This document shows, one piece after another, positions 1-11,177 of a stretch of DNA of 64,000 bases. The stretch lies in assembly GCA_031308135.1 (NCBI GenBank), contig JAHLJT010000631.1, positions 143,448,734 to 143,512,733 on the forward strand, read 5' to 3'. Every line of letters begins with the position of its first letter. Positions within the stretch are counted from its first letter, which is position 1. Source of the DNA: Acheta domesticus. Lineage: Eukaryota > Arthropoda > Insecta > Orthoptera > Gryllidae. The notes beneath the pieces are model-generated. The model was not told where the DNA came from. It saw only the letters and a list, made by a program, of their open reading frames with translations, and did no database searches. Both the position numbers and the translations under genes were made by a program.

Positions 1-300
1 GCTAACAGAACGTACAGACAACTATAGAAGAACCATCTGTTTCCATTTGGATGTAATGGAATCCTATGGATGTATGGACGTCTTCCTACTAAATACAATC
101 GTCTTGAGTGATGTAAGGAAACGAAAACGTAATTTAACTATGGCTTGGATTGACTAACAGAAGGCCTTTGACAGCATAACACACAACATGATTTTGAAGA
201 CCCTGGAGATCTATCGATTTTATTGTAGACTTATTCAGTTTCGCAAGACTAGTATAAAGTCGTGGAGTACCAGGATACTAATACACAGCGGAAAGAAAGA
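1..300 (+). mobile_element. Non-LTR retrotransposon copy 1, reverse transcriptase part
   Basis: This is a decayed piece of the reverse transcriptase (RT) domain of a non-LTR retrotransposon; intact elements copy their RNA into a nicked genomic target. With a few stops and frame changes the plus strand reads through motifs typical of this group: NRTYRQL near the start, MAWID followed by QKAFDS at about 139-175 (the palm motif with the catalytic Asp), then MILKTLEIY at 188-214. The element continues at 2045, where the next RT motif resumes, so about 1.7 kb of foreign sequence splits it. The C-terminal part at 2045-3606 shows it carries a restriction-like endonuclease, as in the R2/R4 group. It is a dead copy; the 5' end lies outside the window. 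Confidence 0.8.
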
Positions 301-2044
301 AGAAGAAATAAGTACTAGCGTACCCATGCGAGACTTCTCGCATGGTAAACCCCACCCTTCCCCTATCCATTTTTCTATCCTTTTCATTAAGGAAGAAAGT
401 TGTTAATGATACGTGTTTGTTTAAAAAATGTATTAATGCAACTTCGAATGTACTTTTGTACTTAATACTAAAGTATTTACAGAATATCAAACAAAAATTA
501 CAATGCAATTGATATTGGAAACAAATTTTCAATAACAACTTTTCTTGGAACAATTCATACTTCTTTAAAAAAACATTTGAAGAAATTATTCAGTGTTCCT
601 TGCGTGTTAGCTTTTCGCTTTCTTTCGTAGTCACAACAACATTAGAAATGATTTTTACTCTTGAGAAAGCCCCTTAAAGTAGTGCAAAATACTGGATCGG
701 GCTAGTTCAACCCTACTATTTGCAATATTATTTAACTTTCCTTGAATTGTTAAGAGGAGGAGAGCTGAGATCGTTTGTTGTTGTCGTCGAGTGACTTGCA
801 CTATTCTTTCCATAATTTTAAATGTATTCATGTATTGTAGGCTAGCGCGTTTTGATTTTGTTTTTAATTTATTTCAAGCTATTTTACTTTAGATAATTTA
901 AAAAGTTTGTTCTTTGTATTGTGCCATAGCACACGTTTTCTCCTATTATCTCAGCGTGCCCGTGCCAGAAACCTCACACTCATCCCTATACTTCTATATC
1001 CGTTCTAAGTGGGAAAGTTCTTAACGAAACATTTTTAGTTGCATAAAAATGTATAAAGGTAACGTACGAACACAATATCAAATAAAAATAAAAAGCAATG
1101 CAATTAATGTTTAAAATAAATTTTCAATAAAGATTTATTCAGTATCATGGTGCGTTTTCTTGGAACAATTCACAACACTTGTTTAAAGAAAATCTTTGAA
1201 GTAAGTATTCAATATTCTTTGACAGTTAGCTTTTCGTGGTAGTCACAAAAAATATTAGCTTTTCATTTTTGAGGAAGCTATGTGTCTGAACCCGATCACT
1301 TGAAAATTTCATCGAATCACTGCTGATAACGAAAATACTGCTACAAGTAAAACACAAACACAGTCTTCATTCTTCCCTGTACTCCCACATCCCTCCACAA
1401 TTAGGTATACAGCATTTATAGACCACGGCAAAACGTTAATTGAATGGTTTCACTGCACGCGTGAGAAACAATCTTCAAGCAACTATAATAGTACTTGTAG
1501 TTGTTGCTGGAGAACAAATCTTGAATTAAGTATTATGCAAATAAACCTCGTCAGACTGCAGAAACCACGGTGTATACAGAAGCGTAAATATAAGACAGAG
1601 GAATTTAAGCCTCCTATGTGTGTGGTCCAAAAATGGCTAGCAGCAACAAGAGCTGAAATATTGACGTGGCCTTGATAGTATTGAAGCGCGGAACCGAAAA
1701 TTTAATTGAATGTCTAAGAATGTCTCATCTTGTAGACTCTGGTGTGAAAAACGTGTCTTTAAGGCCATTGGCCTCATTTTTTATTTTGGCCTCATTTTAG
1801 ATTTTAAAGCCCTAGAACGCTTTGTTTGGAGTTATTTGACGAAAACTTTGGCAAGCGGTGCGGGTTGCATTTGACTTGATTATTTAGATGCAATTTTTTA
1901 AACAAATCCTTCATATTTTTAAAGTGAAAGTGCAAGTCGTCACGTCCCCGTAACATTCTCTTTCTTTAGAGACCTTATTTATAAAGATTGGTTGCGTGTG
2001 AGAGCCGCAACGGAAAAGTATATTACTGAAATAATACAGGAGAC
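301..2044. other. Insertion separating two halves of the retrotransposon
   Basis: The RT reading is lost after about 300 and regained at about 2045, so this AT-rich block is probably an insertion or set of insertions. It contains two diverged direct repeats (about 425-655 and 1030-1260; shared words include TTTTCTTGGAACAATTCA and TTAGCTTTTCG). Its last part, about 1870-2040, is similar to 30830-31000. No terminal repeats, target duplication or coding region were recognised. Confidence 0.5.
425..1260. repeat. Diverged direct duplication, period about 600 bp
   Basis: Segments at about 425-655 and 1030-1260 align by eye over some 230 bp, sharing AATATCAAA, CAATGCAATTGATAT/CAATGCAATTAATGT, AAATTTTCAATAA, TTCTTGGAACAATTCA and GTTAGCTTTTCG in the same order. 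The sequence just after each copy (TTGAGAAAGC / TTGAGGAAGC) is also alike. It may be an old tandem duplication or two ends of a decayed element. Confidence 0.55.
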
Positions 2045-3606
2045 GATTGAGATTAACAGGGGAATATTCCAAGGAGATTCGCTATCCCCTCTCCTGTTTT
2101 GCCATAGTTTGATCTCACTACAGACAGTTGTCGCAAACTTTGATTACAAGCTCCATGATGGCTAAAGACAAGTATCACACTTGTTTTAAATGGATAATCT
2201 TAATGTGTTTTCCCTAAGAATTTAGGGGCTCTCTCCCAAATTCTTTTTGTCGTCACTAATTTATGCAAAGACATCTGCATGAACTTTGGTCAGGAGAAGA
2301 ACAAAAATCACTTTTTAAAGGGGGAAAATGTCCACGTCAAATATTATTGAAGTTGATATGCATGCATACTGTAAGTTGATATGCACATTCAAGACCTTTA
2401 GCCGGGTAAAAATTACAAAATTTTGGCTATTGAAGAATGTGATACCATCTCGAACAACACAATGAAAGATAATTCTCAGGGAGTATTATAAAACAGAGAA
2501 ACATGTCCACCAGTCCGCTCTGAACTCTAGGAATAAAATATCTGCAATAGATAGTTTGGCGGTGCCTGTAGTCGAATACAGTTCGAGACTAATGGACTGA
2601 ACTGAGCAAAAAATTCGAACCAAGGATCGAAAAACAGCAAACAGCTTACAATACATCATATCGCCCACTTTTGAGCTGATGCACATAGACTTTAGGTGGC
2701 ATGTAAGAAAGAAGAACAGGTCTCGTATGAATTGAAGATCATGAAATATGGCCGACGAATGCGAATCAGAGGCTTTGTCAGTGTAGCAAGAAGTATTGCG
2801 AACAAGACTACGCAATCGACAAGGTGCAGACCAATAAATAATTTGTGTGGCTTAAAAAGGGAAGAATTATGACAGAAGAGGAAACAGATGTAGCAGCTAC
2901 CCAAGATCAGGCGTTGAGAACACGACATTATTATAAAGCGATTCTCAAAATTTCCCAAGTTGACAAAAAATGCGTATTTGCCAGGAACTAGTAGAAACCA
3001 TTGATCATATTGTCCCAGCTTGTCCAATTCTAGCAAAGACCGAATACTTGAAAAGACACGACAAGGTGTGTAGTTCCTCCACTGGCAGATCTGTACCACC
3101 CTCGACGTTCCAAACACGTGCCCCAAGTGGTATGAACACTCACCAACAAATTCAAACGGATCGCACGATAGCAGGAAACAAACCAGATATTGTTTCTGGG
3201 ATTTGGAGAAAAAATTGTGTCTACTTGTAGATGTTGCTGTGCCTTGTGATCAAAATGTCGTAACCAAGGCGGCAGAGAAACGTCTTACAAGAGTTTGGAA
3301 ATCGAGGTCAGCCAAATGTGGGGCGTAAAAACACAGGTCGTCCCGATAGTTATCGGAGCTTTGGCATTTGTTCTGCAAAGTTTGCATAAGAACTTGGCTA
3401 AACTTCCAAGTCATTCCAAGGACTGGTAAATGCAAGAAATTGCTTTATTTGGAACAGCCCACATTTTGCGTAAAGTATTGTAGAGGCACTGATAGTCACA
3501 GGATCTGCTCCTTAGGTAGCTGGTTGCAATCTGGTGTACATTTTATATTCAGCCGTCTCAAGACCTCTTTCTTGTCGTGATATAGAGGAATAAAAATAAT
3601 CTCCTG
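2045..3606 (+). mobile_element. Non-LTR retrotransposon copy 1, RT C-terminus and restriction-like endonuclease
   Basis: This is the 3' portion of the retrotransposon that starts at 1. About 2045-2110 encodes RGIFQGDSLSPLLF, the RT motif that contacts template and primer. From about 2500 the plus strand carries NKISAIDSLAVPVVEYS, then degraded copies of the segment that is better preserved at 55826-56347. At 2970-3230 lie the zinc-knuckle region (CQELVETIDHIVPAC), KRHDKVC and KPDIV, and at 3225-3440 LVDVAVPCDQNV and MWGVK; these match the CCHC, K/RHD and PD...D parts of the endonuclease of R2/R4-type elements. The 3' end is near 3606, after AGAGGAATAAAAATAAT, which matches the end of the second copy. 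Several frameshifts and stops make it a pseudogene. Confidence 0.85.
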
Positions 3607-4135
3607 AGGTACCTAAACCGGATTAAAAAATTGAGAAGAATTGTAGATTAATGATCTATTAACGGAGAAATGAGAGGGCCAAATTATGTACATCATTTCC
3701 AGACCTGTGGAGTCATTCCCCCTCCTTCAGGCTTGAAAATCCTTCAGTTTGAAGAGGGAACTTTGTTTGTTTTTCTATTAATGTTGTATACCAACAATTA
3801 ATTATTTAATGATTAATGTATTTCCTTGGATAAGAAAATATTCACTTCAAAATTATATGTGCTTAATATTACATACAAATTCTTTAAATAATGGAAAAGT
3901 ATCTATGAATTTTCAACGAATATGCTAGAGTGGCAACTTTAAACGTATGTTGTGAGTGTCTCGCTCATCAGCGAGCAATCGCTTTACAATATCGACCGCG
4001 ACTAATGGCGGGTTAAAACATTAACAATCATACAGGACCACAATGAATTGGTTTACCCCGAAATACTAGAACCATTGAGAACCATTGTTTGTTTGATCTT
4101 CAGCTGACAATTGGCGAGTTGACATTCAAATTGCA
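3607..4135. other. AT-rich, nothing recognised
   Basis: No open reading frame, inverted repeat or RNA-like structure could be supported here. Confidence 0.5.
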
Positions 4136-4224
4136 ATGACGGTCGAGACTCTTCCAACTAAAATCGAGCACATTGCGAACCGGAACAGCCACGGTGAGCG
4201 ATCCGCTGAGATCATTCAGTTGGC

Positions 4225-4462
4225 GTGGACGCGAGTTACGTCAAGCGGTAGCCAAAACAAACAGCGGAACAGGCGAAGTGGAGCGAGCGGAGAAATGGCG
4301 GCGCGGCGGCGAGTGCAGATCGCGTCCGCGATTTCCATATCACCCGCGCCGCCCCGCGCCGCCCGCGCGCTTGGCAGGCAGAGGCGCCACGGGCGACGGC
4401 CAAGAGCGGAGCGGAGGCGCGATCGGCGCGTGGGCGGGCGCTCGCTTCCAGGGCAAGCTCAT
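4225..4462. other. GC-rich CpG island 1
   Basis: About 240 bp of very GC- and CpG-rich sequence (many GCGC and GGCG words) in an AT-rich setting. Open frames of 110-177 codons cross it in two plus frames, but Arg/Ala/Pro-rich translations in several frames are expected from such composition, so no protein is called. There is no clear TATA box. It could be an orphan island or promoter. Confidence 0.5.
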
Positions 4463-4785
4463 TTTTATTTTGCCTCAGGCAGTGCGAAGAAATATTGTAA
4501 TGTAGGGGCTTTTACAGAAATTGTCATATTTTTTCACGATTGGGAGGCCACTGACATCGAAAATGTTTTTATAACAACTTCTGTCTGCTGGTTTGTCTCC
4601 ATCTGTCCGTTCTTCCATCCATCCAACCGTCCGTCCATTGGGCCCGTCCTATATTTTAATTTTCAATAGTCCAAGTACCAAAAGATTCTCGAAATCCATC
4701 AATTAGATTGTTCAAACTTTGCAATCTCTCTTATCGCAAGAAATATTGTAATGAAAGGCTATACTGTCAGAAATTTCTGCACTAC
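4463..4785. other. Repeat-derived AT-rich stretch with short CCGT-like run
   Basis: A degenerate run of CCATC/CCGTC words lies at about 4598-4640, like the CCGT runs inside family A copies elsewhere. The word GAAGAAATATTGTAATG at about 4488 recurs as CAAGAAATATTGTAATG at about 4737, suggesting an internal duplication. No gene is seen. Confidence 0.4.
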
Positions 4786-5640
4786 TTTTAATGTAAAAGT
4801 ACATCATGAACATAAATTAAGTTTAATGTACACGTACAGTAACTTTAAAGCACGTGTATATTAAATGCAATGTACTTGAGCAATTAAATTTAATGTATGC
4901 GTGTACATTAAATTTACTGAACGTGTACATTAAATTTAATTTACGCACATGATTATTAATGTGCTTTTACATTAAATTTTCTGTACGAGTGCATGAAATT
5001 TTCTGTACATATACATTAACTTCAATATATAAAATTTGTTCAAAGAATTGTCACCCTGACCGGAATTCGAACCCAGGTTTCCTGGTTTACGCCCAGTTGC
5101 TCTAATCACTATTTTGTTATTAGATTTTCACAATTTTATTTGTTACCAATTTGAATGTAAATACGATTTTTAAAAATTTGTTTTTTGTATACATGTTGAA
5201 AATATATTTTAAATCTATTATATGTAAGTTCAAATAGTGGAAGAATATATTTCTAAGTTTTTAAACAATATCTATGTTCCATACATTCCACAATTATTTA
5301 TAAAATCTGCATGAATTTTAATTTAAACATTAAATTTAATGTCGAATTATATTACTCTCTTTAATGTAGGGGCAGGTTATTAAGTTTCATGTGCATATAT
5401 ATATATATATTAAAACTACATTGATTTTAATTTAAACATTGAATTTAATGCACACCACATTAATCTCGGTTTAACGTACACGGTACATTAAATGTAATGT
5501 ATTGTAGTACATTAACTCTACATTGATTTTAATATACACATTAAATTTAATGTACATGGACATTTAATGTCGCTTTAATGTACGCGGTACATTGAATTTA
5601 ATGTAAAGTAGTGATTGAAACTACATTAAATTTAATGTAA
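4786..5640. repeat. Array of AT palindromes (TACATTAAATTTAATGTA-like)
   Basis: Over about 850 bp the sequence repeatedly returns to variants of the palindrome ACATTAAATTTAATGT, often joined by short GC-containing spacers such as CGCGG, ACGTG or CACAC. Clear examples lie near 4885-4905, 4905-4945, 5318-5342, 5480-5500, 5540-5560, 5588-5605 and 5618-5642. Spacing is irregular, so this is not a simple satellite. The block is split by a SINE at 5040-5114 and about 180 bp of unrelated AT-rich DNA. No coding frame fits it. Confidence 0.75.
5040..5114 (-). mobile_element. tRNA-derived SINE fragment
   Basis: On the minus strand this reads as a tRNA-like unit: GATTAGAGCAACTGGGCG (A-box region), then GGGTTCGAATTCCGG (a near-perfect Pol III B box). 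The canonical cloverleaf cannot be closed, so it is a SINE head and not a tRNA gene. It interrupts the palindrome array. Confidence 0.65.
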
Positions 5641-6660
5641 TTTTTGACTGTACATAATATTGTTCGCGAAAGATAGCTGCCAGAATACATTTTGAAGATT
5701 TCTTTAAATTCTTTAAGGACACAATTTTTGGGATAAAACAGGAAAATAGTATTAAATCTATTCGAAATGTAATCATGTTTTCAGTGGGGACAAATCACAG
5801 TTGTTATATTATATATGAGGAGGAACCGATCAAAACTTAACTCCGTGACAATATATTATGCATGAGTGGTCATATTGTAAGATTCAACATATTCTGAGAT
5901 GATAATTTTATTTCAATCATTGTTAAAATTAACCTTACATTCTTGGATCGGGCGTATATTATGTATATGTTAAAAAAATTTAAAATAGATCAAGGATTTA
6001 CTTCAAACTATATTGAAATGAATTGCGGAGGTAATACATTTTCATCTGTTGCTCCGTATTTTTAAAAAAATGTAGAAATAAAGAACCAGGCTCTCAGTGA
6101 TTAAAAAAGTTCTATTTCTTGCAATTCGACTATTTCATAAAATTTTCTACACAATTGGAATTCGACGGGTAAAGTACGAAGATTCGAATTTTGAAATCAG
6201 TATCCCGAAAATTCTAGAAATCTGACATTGAATCATCCATGAAGAGACTCAGTAGATTTTTCACTTTTTTTTTTATTTTTGTTAAAATCTTCTTCAGAAT
6301 CTTTTGAAATTTTTAGAAACATATTTTAATCACAATAATTAACATATTAGCTTTTGAGGTACAGGACTTTTTTCAGCCAAATACGCATTAATAACCTTTA
6401 ATTTTCAGATTGCTCTTTAGCTAGTTGGATCTCGACCAATCTCGGTTAATCGACGTATTATATTTTCAGCACACATTATAAGCATTGAAAAATGGCTAAA
6501 CAATGAATCTGATAATATCAACAATCATTTTTCAGTAAATTTAATGTTATAATAACGGCATACCCTCTCATCGCAAAGAGTGTGCACCTTACAAAATAAA
6601 TCAGGCCGTAAATTAAAAATGTCAGTAACGAAACCGCAAATGAGATCTTACGATACTCCA
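5641..6660. other. AT-rich, nothing recognised
   Basis: About 1 kb without a supportable gene. The only listed-length frame reaching into it comes from the GC island downstream. Confidence 0.5.
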
Positions 6661-6664
6661 ATTT

Positions 6665-6985
6665 TGATGGCGCTTTCGCCGCCGGAGCCCGAAGAAAGGG
6701 CTTAGGCGGGCTGCGGGCAGCGAGCGCGGTGGAGCAAGCGATGGCGGCAGGGAATTCGGCTGAGGGGCTGCGCGGGCGGGGCGGGGCGGGGCGGGGCGGG
6801 GGTGGGCGGGCCTGGAACGGTGCGCGCGGTGCAACGGAGCGTGCACGCGTTACGTGATCTCGAGCACGCGTGTCGCGGCGCCGCCCCGCCCCTCGTGCGG
6901 CGGTTCCGCGTCCGCGACGGTTCCGCCGCGGGCGCCCGCCCTCTGGACGCCCCGCGCCCCGCGCCCCGCGCCCCGCGCACCTGCT
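6665..6985. other. GC-rich CpG island 2 with GGGGC and CCCCGCG runs
   Basis: About 320 bp of CpG-rich DNA. It contains a (GGGGC)n run at about 6774-6810 and a (CCCCGCG)n run at about 6950-6980. The first could form a G-quadruplex on the plus strand, the second on the minus strand. Overlapping Arg/Pro/Ala-rich frames on both strands are compositional and no protein is called. Confidence 0.55.
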
Positions 6986-7840
6986 TAGAAGTAATATTGC
7001 GAAATATATTTGGAAGGAGTCCATTTGGTTAATGCAGTAGCATTAGACGCTCCGGCTCGAAGAAACTACATGCACTTAAAACATTTCGAAACTAATATTT
7101 AACAATAAATACTCAAATAGAACTACGAATTAAAGAAGACTATAAAATATTTTTTGTCGTCGAGAACACGGCGAAGCAGCGAATTGTTCATTTTTCCGTA
7201 GTGTCCGATAACAAGCACTACATTCATCGCAGCGGTAAGAACGGGAAGACTAACGAGATAATGTTGATGATAATTACGATTATCGAGACGAAGAAATTAT
7301 TATATCTTAATGGAATTGAGAAACATCCTTCAGAATCTCTCTATCACGCAAGCATTCTTAATTAGATTTTAATATCGTATAAGAATGAAATTAATAAATA
7401 CATTTACGCGTTTCCTATATTTCTTCCGAATGAGTAAATGGACAATAATGTTTCTTTAATTAACATTTACAAAAAAAAAGCTTTTAAAATGATTTTTTTG
7501 GAGAACATGAATAAAACGTCCATTAAAGCAAAGGCTGGCTCTGAGAAACTTATCCAATCATTTAAGAAAACTATCTCTGACGACTTGCATGACAAATTAA
7601 CGTACGAAACGTTCGCGACCTCTTTATGAGACGTTGCTCTTGCAAGTTATAATTCTAGAATAATGCGTGTGAATAAGGCACACTTGCTGATAATGCATTA
7701 CTCGTATTAAGCAATCAAAAAAATGAAATATGTAGAAAAATGTCCAAGAATCAATAGGTATTTAAACGAGTTGATTTCAATGAAGCAAATAGATGATTGA
7801 ATAAAAGAGAAAGATTAAAACAAACATTAACATACTAAGC
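6986..7840. other. AT-rich, nothing recognised
   Basis: One 63-codon frame at 7438-7629 is rich in Lys and Ser and has no recognisable motif or splice context, so it is not called as a gene. Confidence 0.45.
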
Positions 7841-8600
7841 ATGAAGTCCCGTAAGCCGGATTTCTGGCGTTTGCTCCTTTCACTTGCGCCGTCAGGAGTT
7901 GAAGCGTTGTTTACCAGGTGGAACGAACGAGTGGCTTTCAGGGAGAGAGCAGTGAGGAGATGGGGCGCTGTGGACCCAGACCGCGAGCAAGCGAAGGCCC
8001 GCTCCGACTGCCCGGCTCCACCCAGCCTCACCTCCATCCCCGCCTCCCACACTTTATGCGTCGCCACGCCTCCCCGCCCCATCCCGTCCCGTTCCTCCTG
8101 GCCCGCCTGCCTCGCTTCGCCCGTTCCCTCATTCCCCCTCAACGTTCCGCCCTATCCCGTACTGCCCCGTCTCGGCCGCTTTACCCGTTCCCCATCCTCC
8201 CCGCCACGTTTCTTCCACTTCCGCCTCGTCCCATCCTGCTCCGCCTCCCCTGGTTCTCCCGTTGCCTCTCTCCCCTCCAATTTTCCGCCCATCCTGTGCC
8301 GCACTGCCCCGCCACCCACGCTTCCCTCGTTCTCTCTCCTCCCCGCCACATTCCGCCTCATCACGACCCGTCCCGTCTGTCCCGTCCTCTTCGCCCCTTC
8401 CATACGGCCGCGCCCTCCATGCTCCGCCTCTGTCCTCCCCGCTCCGCACTGCCCCTCTTCGCGCTGTCAGAAACTATCTCCACTCGAATTGTGAGGGAAT
8501 TATTGCGGAGGTTTGTAAGAGGAGAACGTGGAGAGCGACGGGCAGCAGGCGTTCATGATCATAAGGAAGGAAAGGAGGCGTTTTGGTTGGTGGGTTCGTG
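7841..8600. repeat. GC-rich island 3: degenerate pyrimidine-rich minisatellite
   Basis: From about 8030 to 8460 the plus strand is almost all C and T with scattered G, built of loosely repeated words such as CCGTCCCG, CCGCCTC and CCATCC. Translations in several frames are long but consist of Pro, Ser, Arg and Leu with no domain. A strand-asymmetric tract like this can form triplex or G-rich (minus-strand) structures. The first 190 bp are ordinary GC-rich DNA. Confidence 0.55.
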
Positions 8601-9395
8601 TATATAGTATACAAGAAATATTTACATTTAGAGTCTCTTGGCATGGAAAGCACTTATATTTTTAAGGGTGTTATTTATTTTTTATCTGAAATAATGCATT
8701 ATTGTCTAGTACTTTTATGTTATAGTGATTTTATTAGCTTCCTTAAAGCACTTACAATTTAAGAACAAAAAAACATGTTCTCGTCATTCTCTTTAACCTT
8801 TTGTCAAACGTAAAAATATTTGATTTGATTTAGATGCCGATCAGATAAGAAATGGATTTCATGAGTTTGTAATCGAAACCAAATTCATTAATGTTTACGC
8901 GTTATTAATTACTTTGAAGGAGCTCGTTATATTTCATGCAACTTGTAGAAGCGGCCACACCATCGATTCTTCATCATTTATCTTGACAAATATATGACAC
9001 AGTAAAAGACAAAGACTTGTGTATTTGAGTAGCTGACTTAAGTAATGAAAAAAAATACCGGAATAATATATATATTACAAAATATAATATTTGAATCCTA
9101 GACTCAAGTGTGAAAACGTGTCGAGGTGAAATGGTAAATTAAACAATCTCATTTCATCGTAGCACTTCAATTGCTTTAAATTCTAAAAATTATCAAATGA
9201 TTATTCAATTTTTTTATTGTTTTCGGAAATTACTGGATTATGCACACATTAATAATAGTGGCTTATTTACATTCCAATTGATAAAATGAATCTCCTCATC
9301 GGCAAGAGCTACGATTGATTCGGTTTTTGGGAACGTCTTCTGCTATGGTCATTAGTTCCGAAAGTGTAGTGCATATTTTTGTGATTGGAGATGCT
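8601..9395. other. AT-rich, nothing recognised
   Basis: Only a short AT run near 9065-9080 stands out. Confidence 0.45.
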
Positions 9396-9757
9396 GGCGC
9401 CCTTCCCCCGCTGGATGGCGAGGTCCGTCGCCGACCGACTGGTCTCGCAACATGTGTAGCGCATGTAAGTGTGTGTGTAAAATAAGTGGTGTGGATAAGA
9501 CAAGGAAGAGGAAGGATAGATCGTGCGTGGTCCGCGGCCCGTTTCTTAGGGAGCTGCACTGGCATTCGCCTGGTAGTGATCCACAGAAAACTGCCTATCA
9601 GAGCAGCTGACGCTAGAATTACCCTCCAAACAGCGACTGAATTCGACAGTGATGAAAGTCCCGCCACGTCGACCCCTTCGACCTCCCGGTCAGAGGCACT
9701 ACAGCGACATCAGAAGTCACAATAGTTGATGCCCTAAGCCACCTCAGTCGGTATGAA
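9396..9757 (-). mobile_element. tRNA-derived SINE, family S1 copy 1
   Basis: Read on the minus strand from 9757 it begins with a tRNA-like head (TGGCTTAGGGCATCA; B-box region GACCGGGAGGTCGAAGGG), followed by the S1 body words GTCGAATTCAGTCGC and CTAGCGTCAGCTGCTCTGAT. The body matches copies at 19428, 19725 and 25295. The further tail (GAATGCCAGTGCAG, AAACGGGCC, a CTTCC-rich stretch) matches 19985-20060, so the family may be longer than a minimal SINE. No coding capacity. Confidence 0.7.
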
Positions 9758-11177
9758 GGTACTATGAACCATGCATTGCATTGCTTATTACTCCACGGAT
9801 CAATCAATGTGACCACTTCCTCGCGCCTCACGTCCCTTCTATTTTAATGTGAAAGGTGAGGCTAGCAAGTCCCGTTGTAGTCTATTCCATCAGTCGTGAG
9901 CAGTTCTGACATTTCAGTTCACCAGAACCCGGAAGATTGTTCACAAATTACTTGGATAAGAAAAAGAATGAAACTTGCTAAGGATAGGCTAAACTGACCA
10001 GAACTTGCGTTGTTCTAGGGGAAAATTACTAAGAGTTACTTGATCCGAAAAAGAAAGAAATTCAACATAATTTACGGAATTAGTTTTCCCGAGTGATAAC
10101 TTTTGATAACGATTTCCAAACTGGTTGAAAAAAGGTAGCGGATATGATAATATTAGTACGCAAGTTAGACATTGAATCACAAGTAATCTTTTGATATGCA
10201 GAAAAAAGATTTCAAACGTGTTTCGATTTCTCTCGCAATCCTTTACAGATGACGATTTTGTAACACTAGGAATTCCATCACCCACTTTTGTGGTTTTGAA
10301 CCTTTCGCTACAATATGTCATTTGAAAATTAGTCGTGAGTGCTTATCGTAGGTTTTTGTTTTTGAAAATAATGACTATTTAATCGTAGCGGTATATAAAT
10401 AGGATAGCACTGGCAACCGATATTTTTAACAAAATTGAATTTCAAATAGTAATATTCTTAAAATCATTTATAATTTATTATGATACGGAATGATGACCTT
10501 GATATGAAATAGGCCTTCGTATTTCAGAAACATCTGCAAATTTAACAAAAAAATTGAAATAATATGGGAATAAGATGAGAAGAACGTGCACATATTTTAC
10601 GTCAATTTATTTTAACAGAAAGGAAATACTATTGGAAATGCAGGCCGAAAAAGACGGTTATACAAATGTGGAAAGTGAACGGAAAGAAAGGAAAAATTCT
10701 GCCAGCGACTTGCAAGCTGCTGGAAGCAGGATGTTTAAGAAACTCGCGTAGAGCACAGGGGTCACTAAACGACCAAGTGTCGGGAACGGCGGACCATTGG
10801 CTGCGGTTAAGTAACAATTAGCGCATTAGTCAACGACCGAGAAGTCGTGCATGCATAACGTATTCGGACTTTCGCAATGAGAACGCTTTGTGCAAGAAAC
10901 AAAGAGACAAACTACGTTAATTTATAAATGAGAACACAAGTAGATAACTTTGATTCATTCCTTCCTGTGGAACTCTATAGTCAACACTTGAATATCTCTT
11001 TTATCAAATTCGACCTTACTACGTCACGTGTTTATCGCAAGTGTACAATCATATGTTTTTCAAACCTATCGATGTGATCAGATGAATGTGATATCTTTCA
11101 ATTAATTGAATTTGTTATTTTACGCTTTTGGCGTTTGTCACAAGTTTTCTATTTACTCACACTACTGACAGGTTTTA
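9758..11177. other. AT-rich, nothing recognised
   Basis: No gene or repeat family was identified. The longest minus-strand frame (9989-10321) has no motif. Confidence 0.4.

Noticed and set aside
4136..4669. Open frames of 110-177 codons through a CpG island
   Set aside because: Arg/Ala/Pro-rich frames are open in more than one phase at once, which is expected from GC-rich composition; no domain or splice sites.
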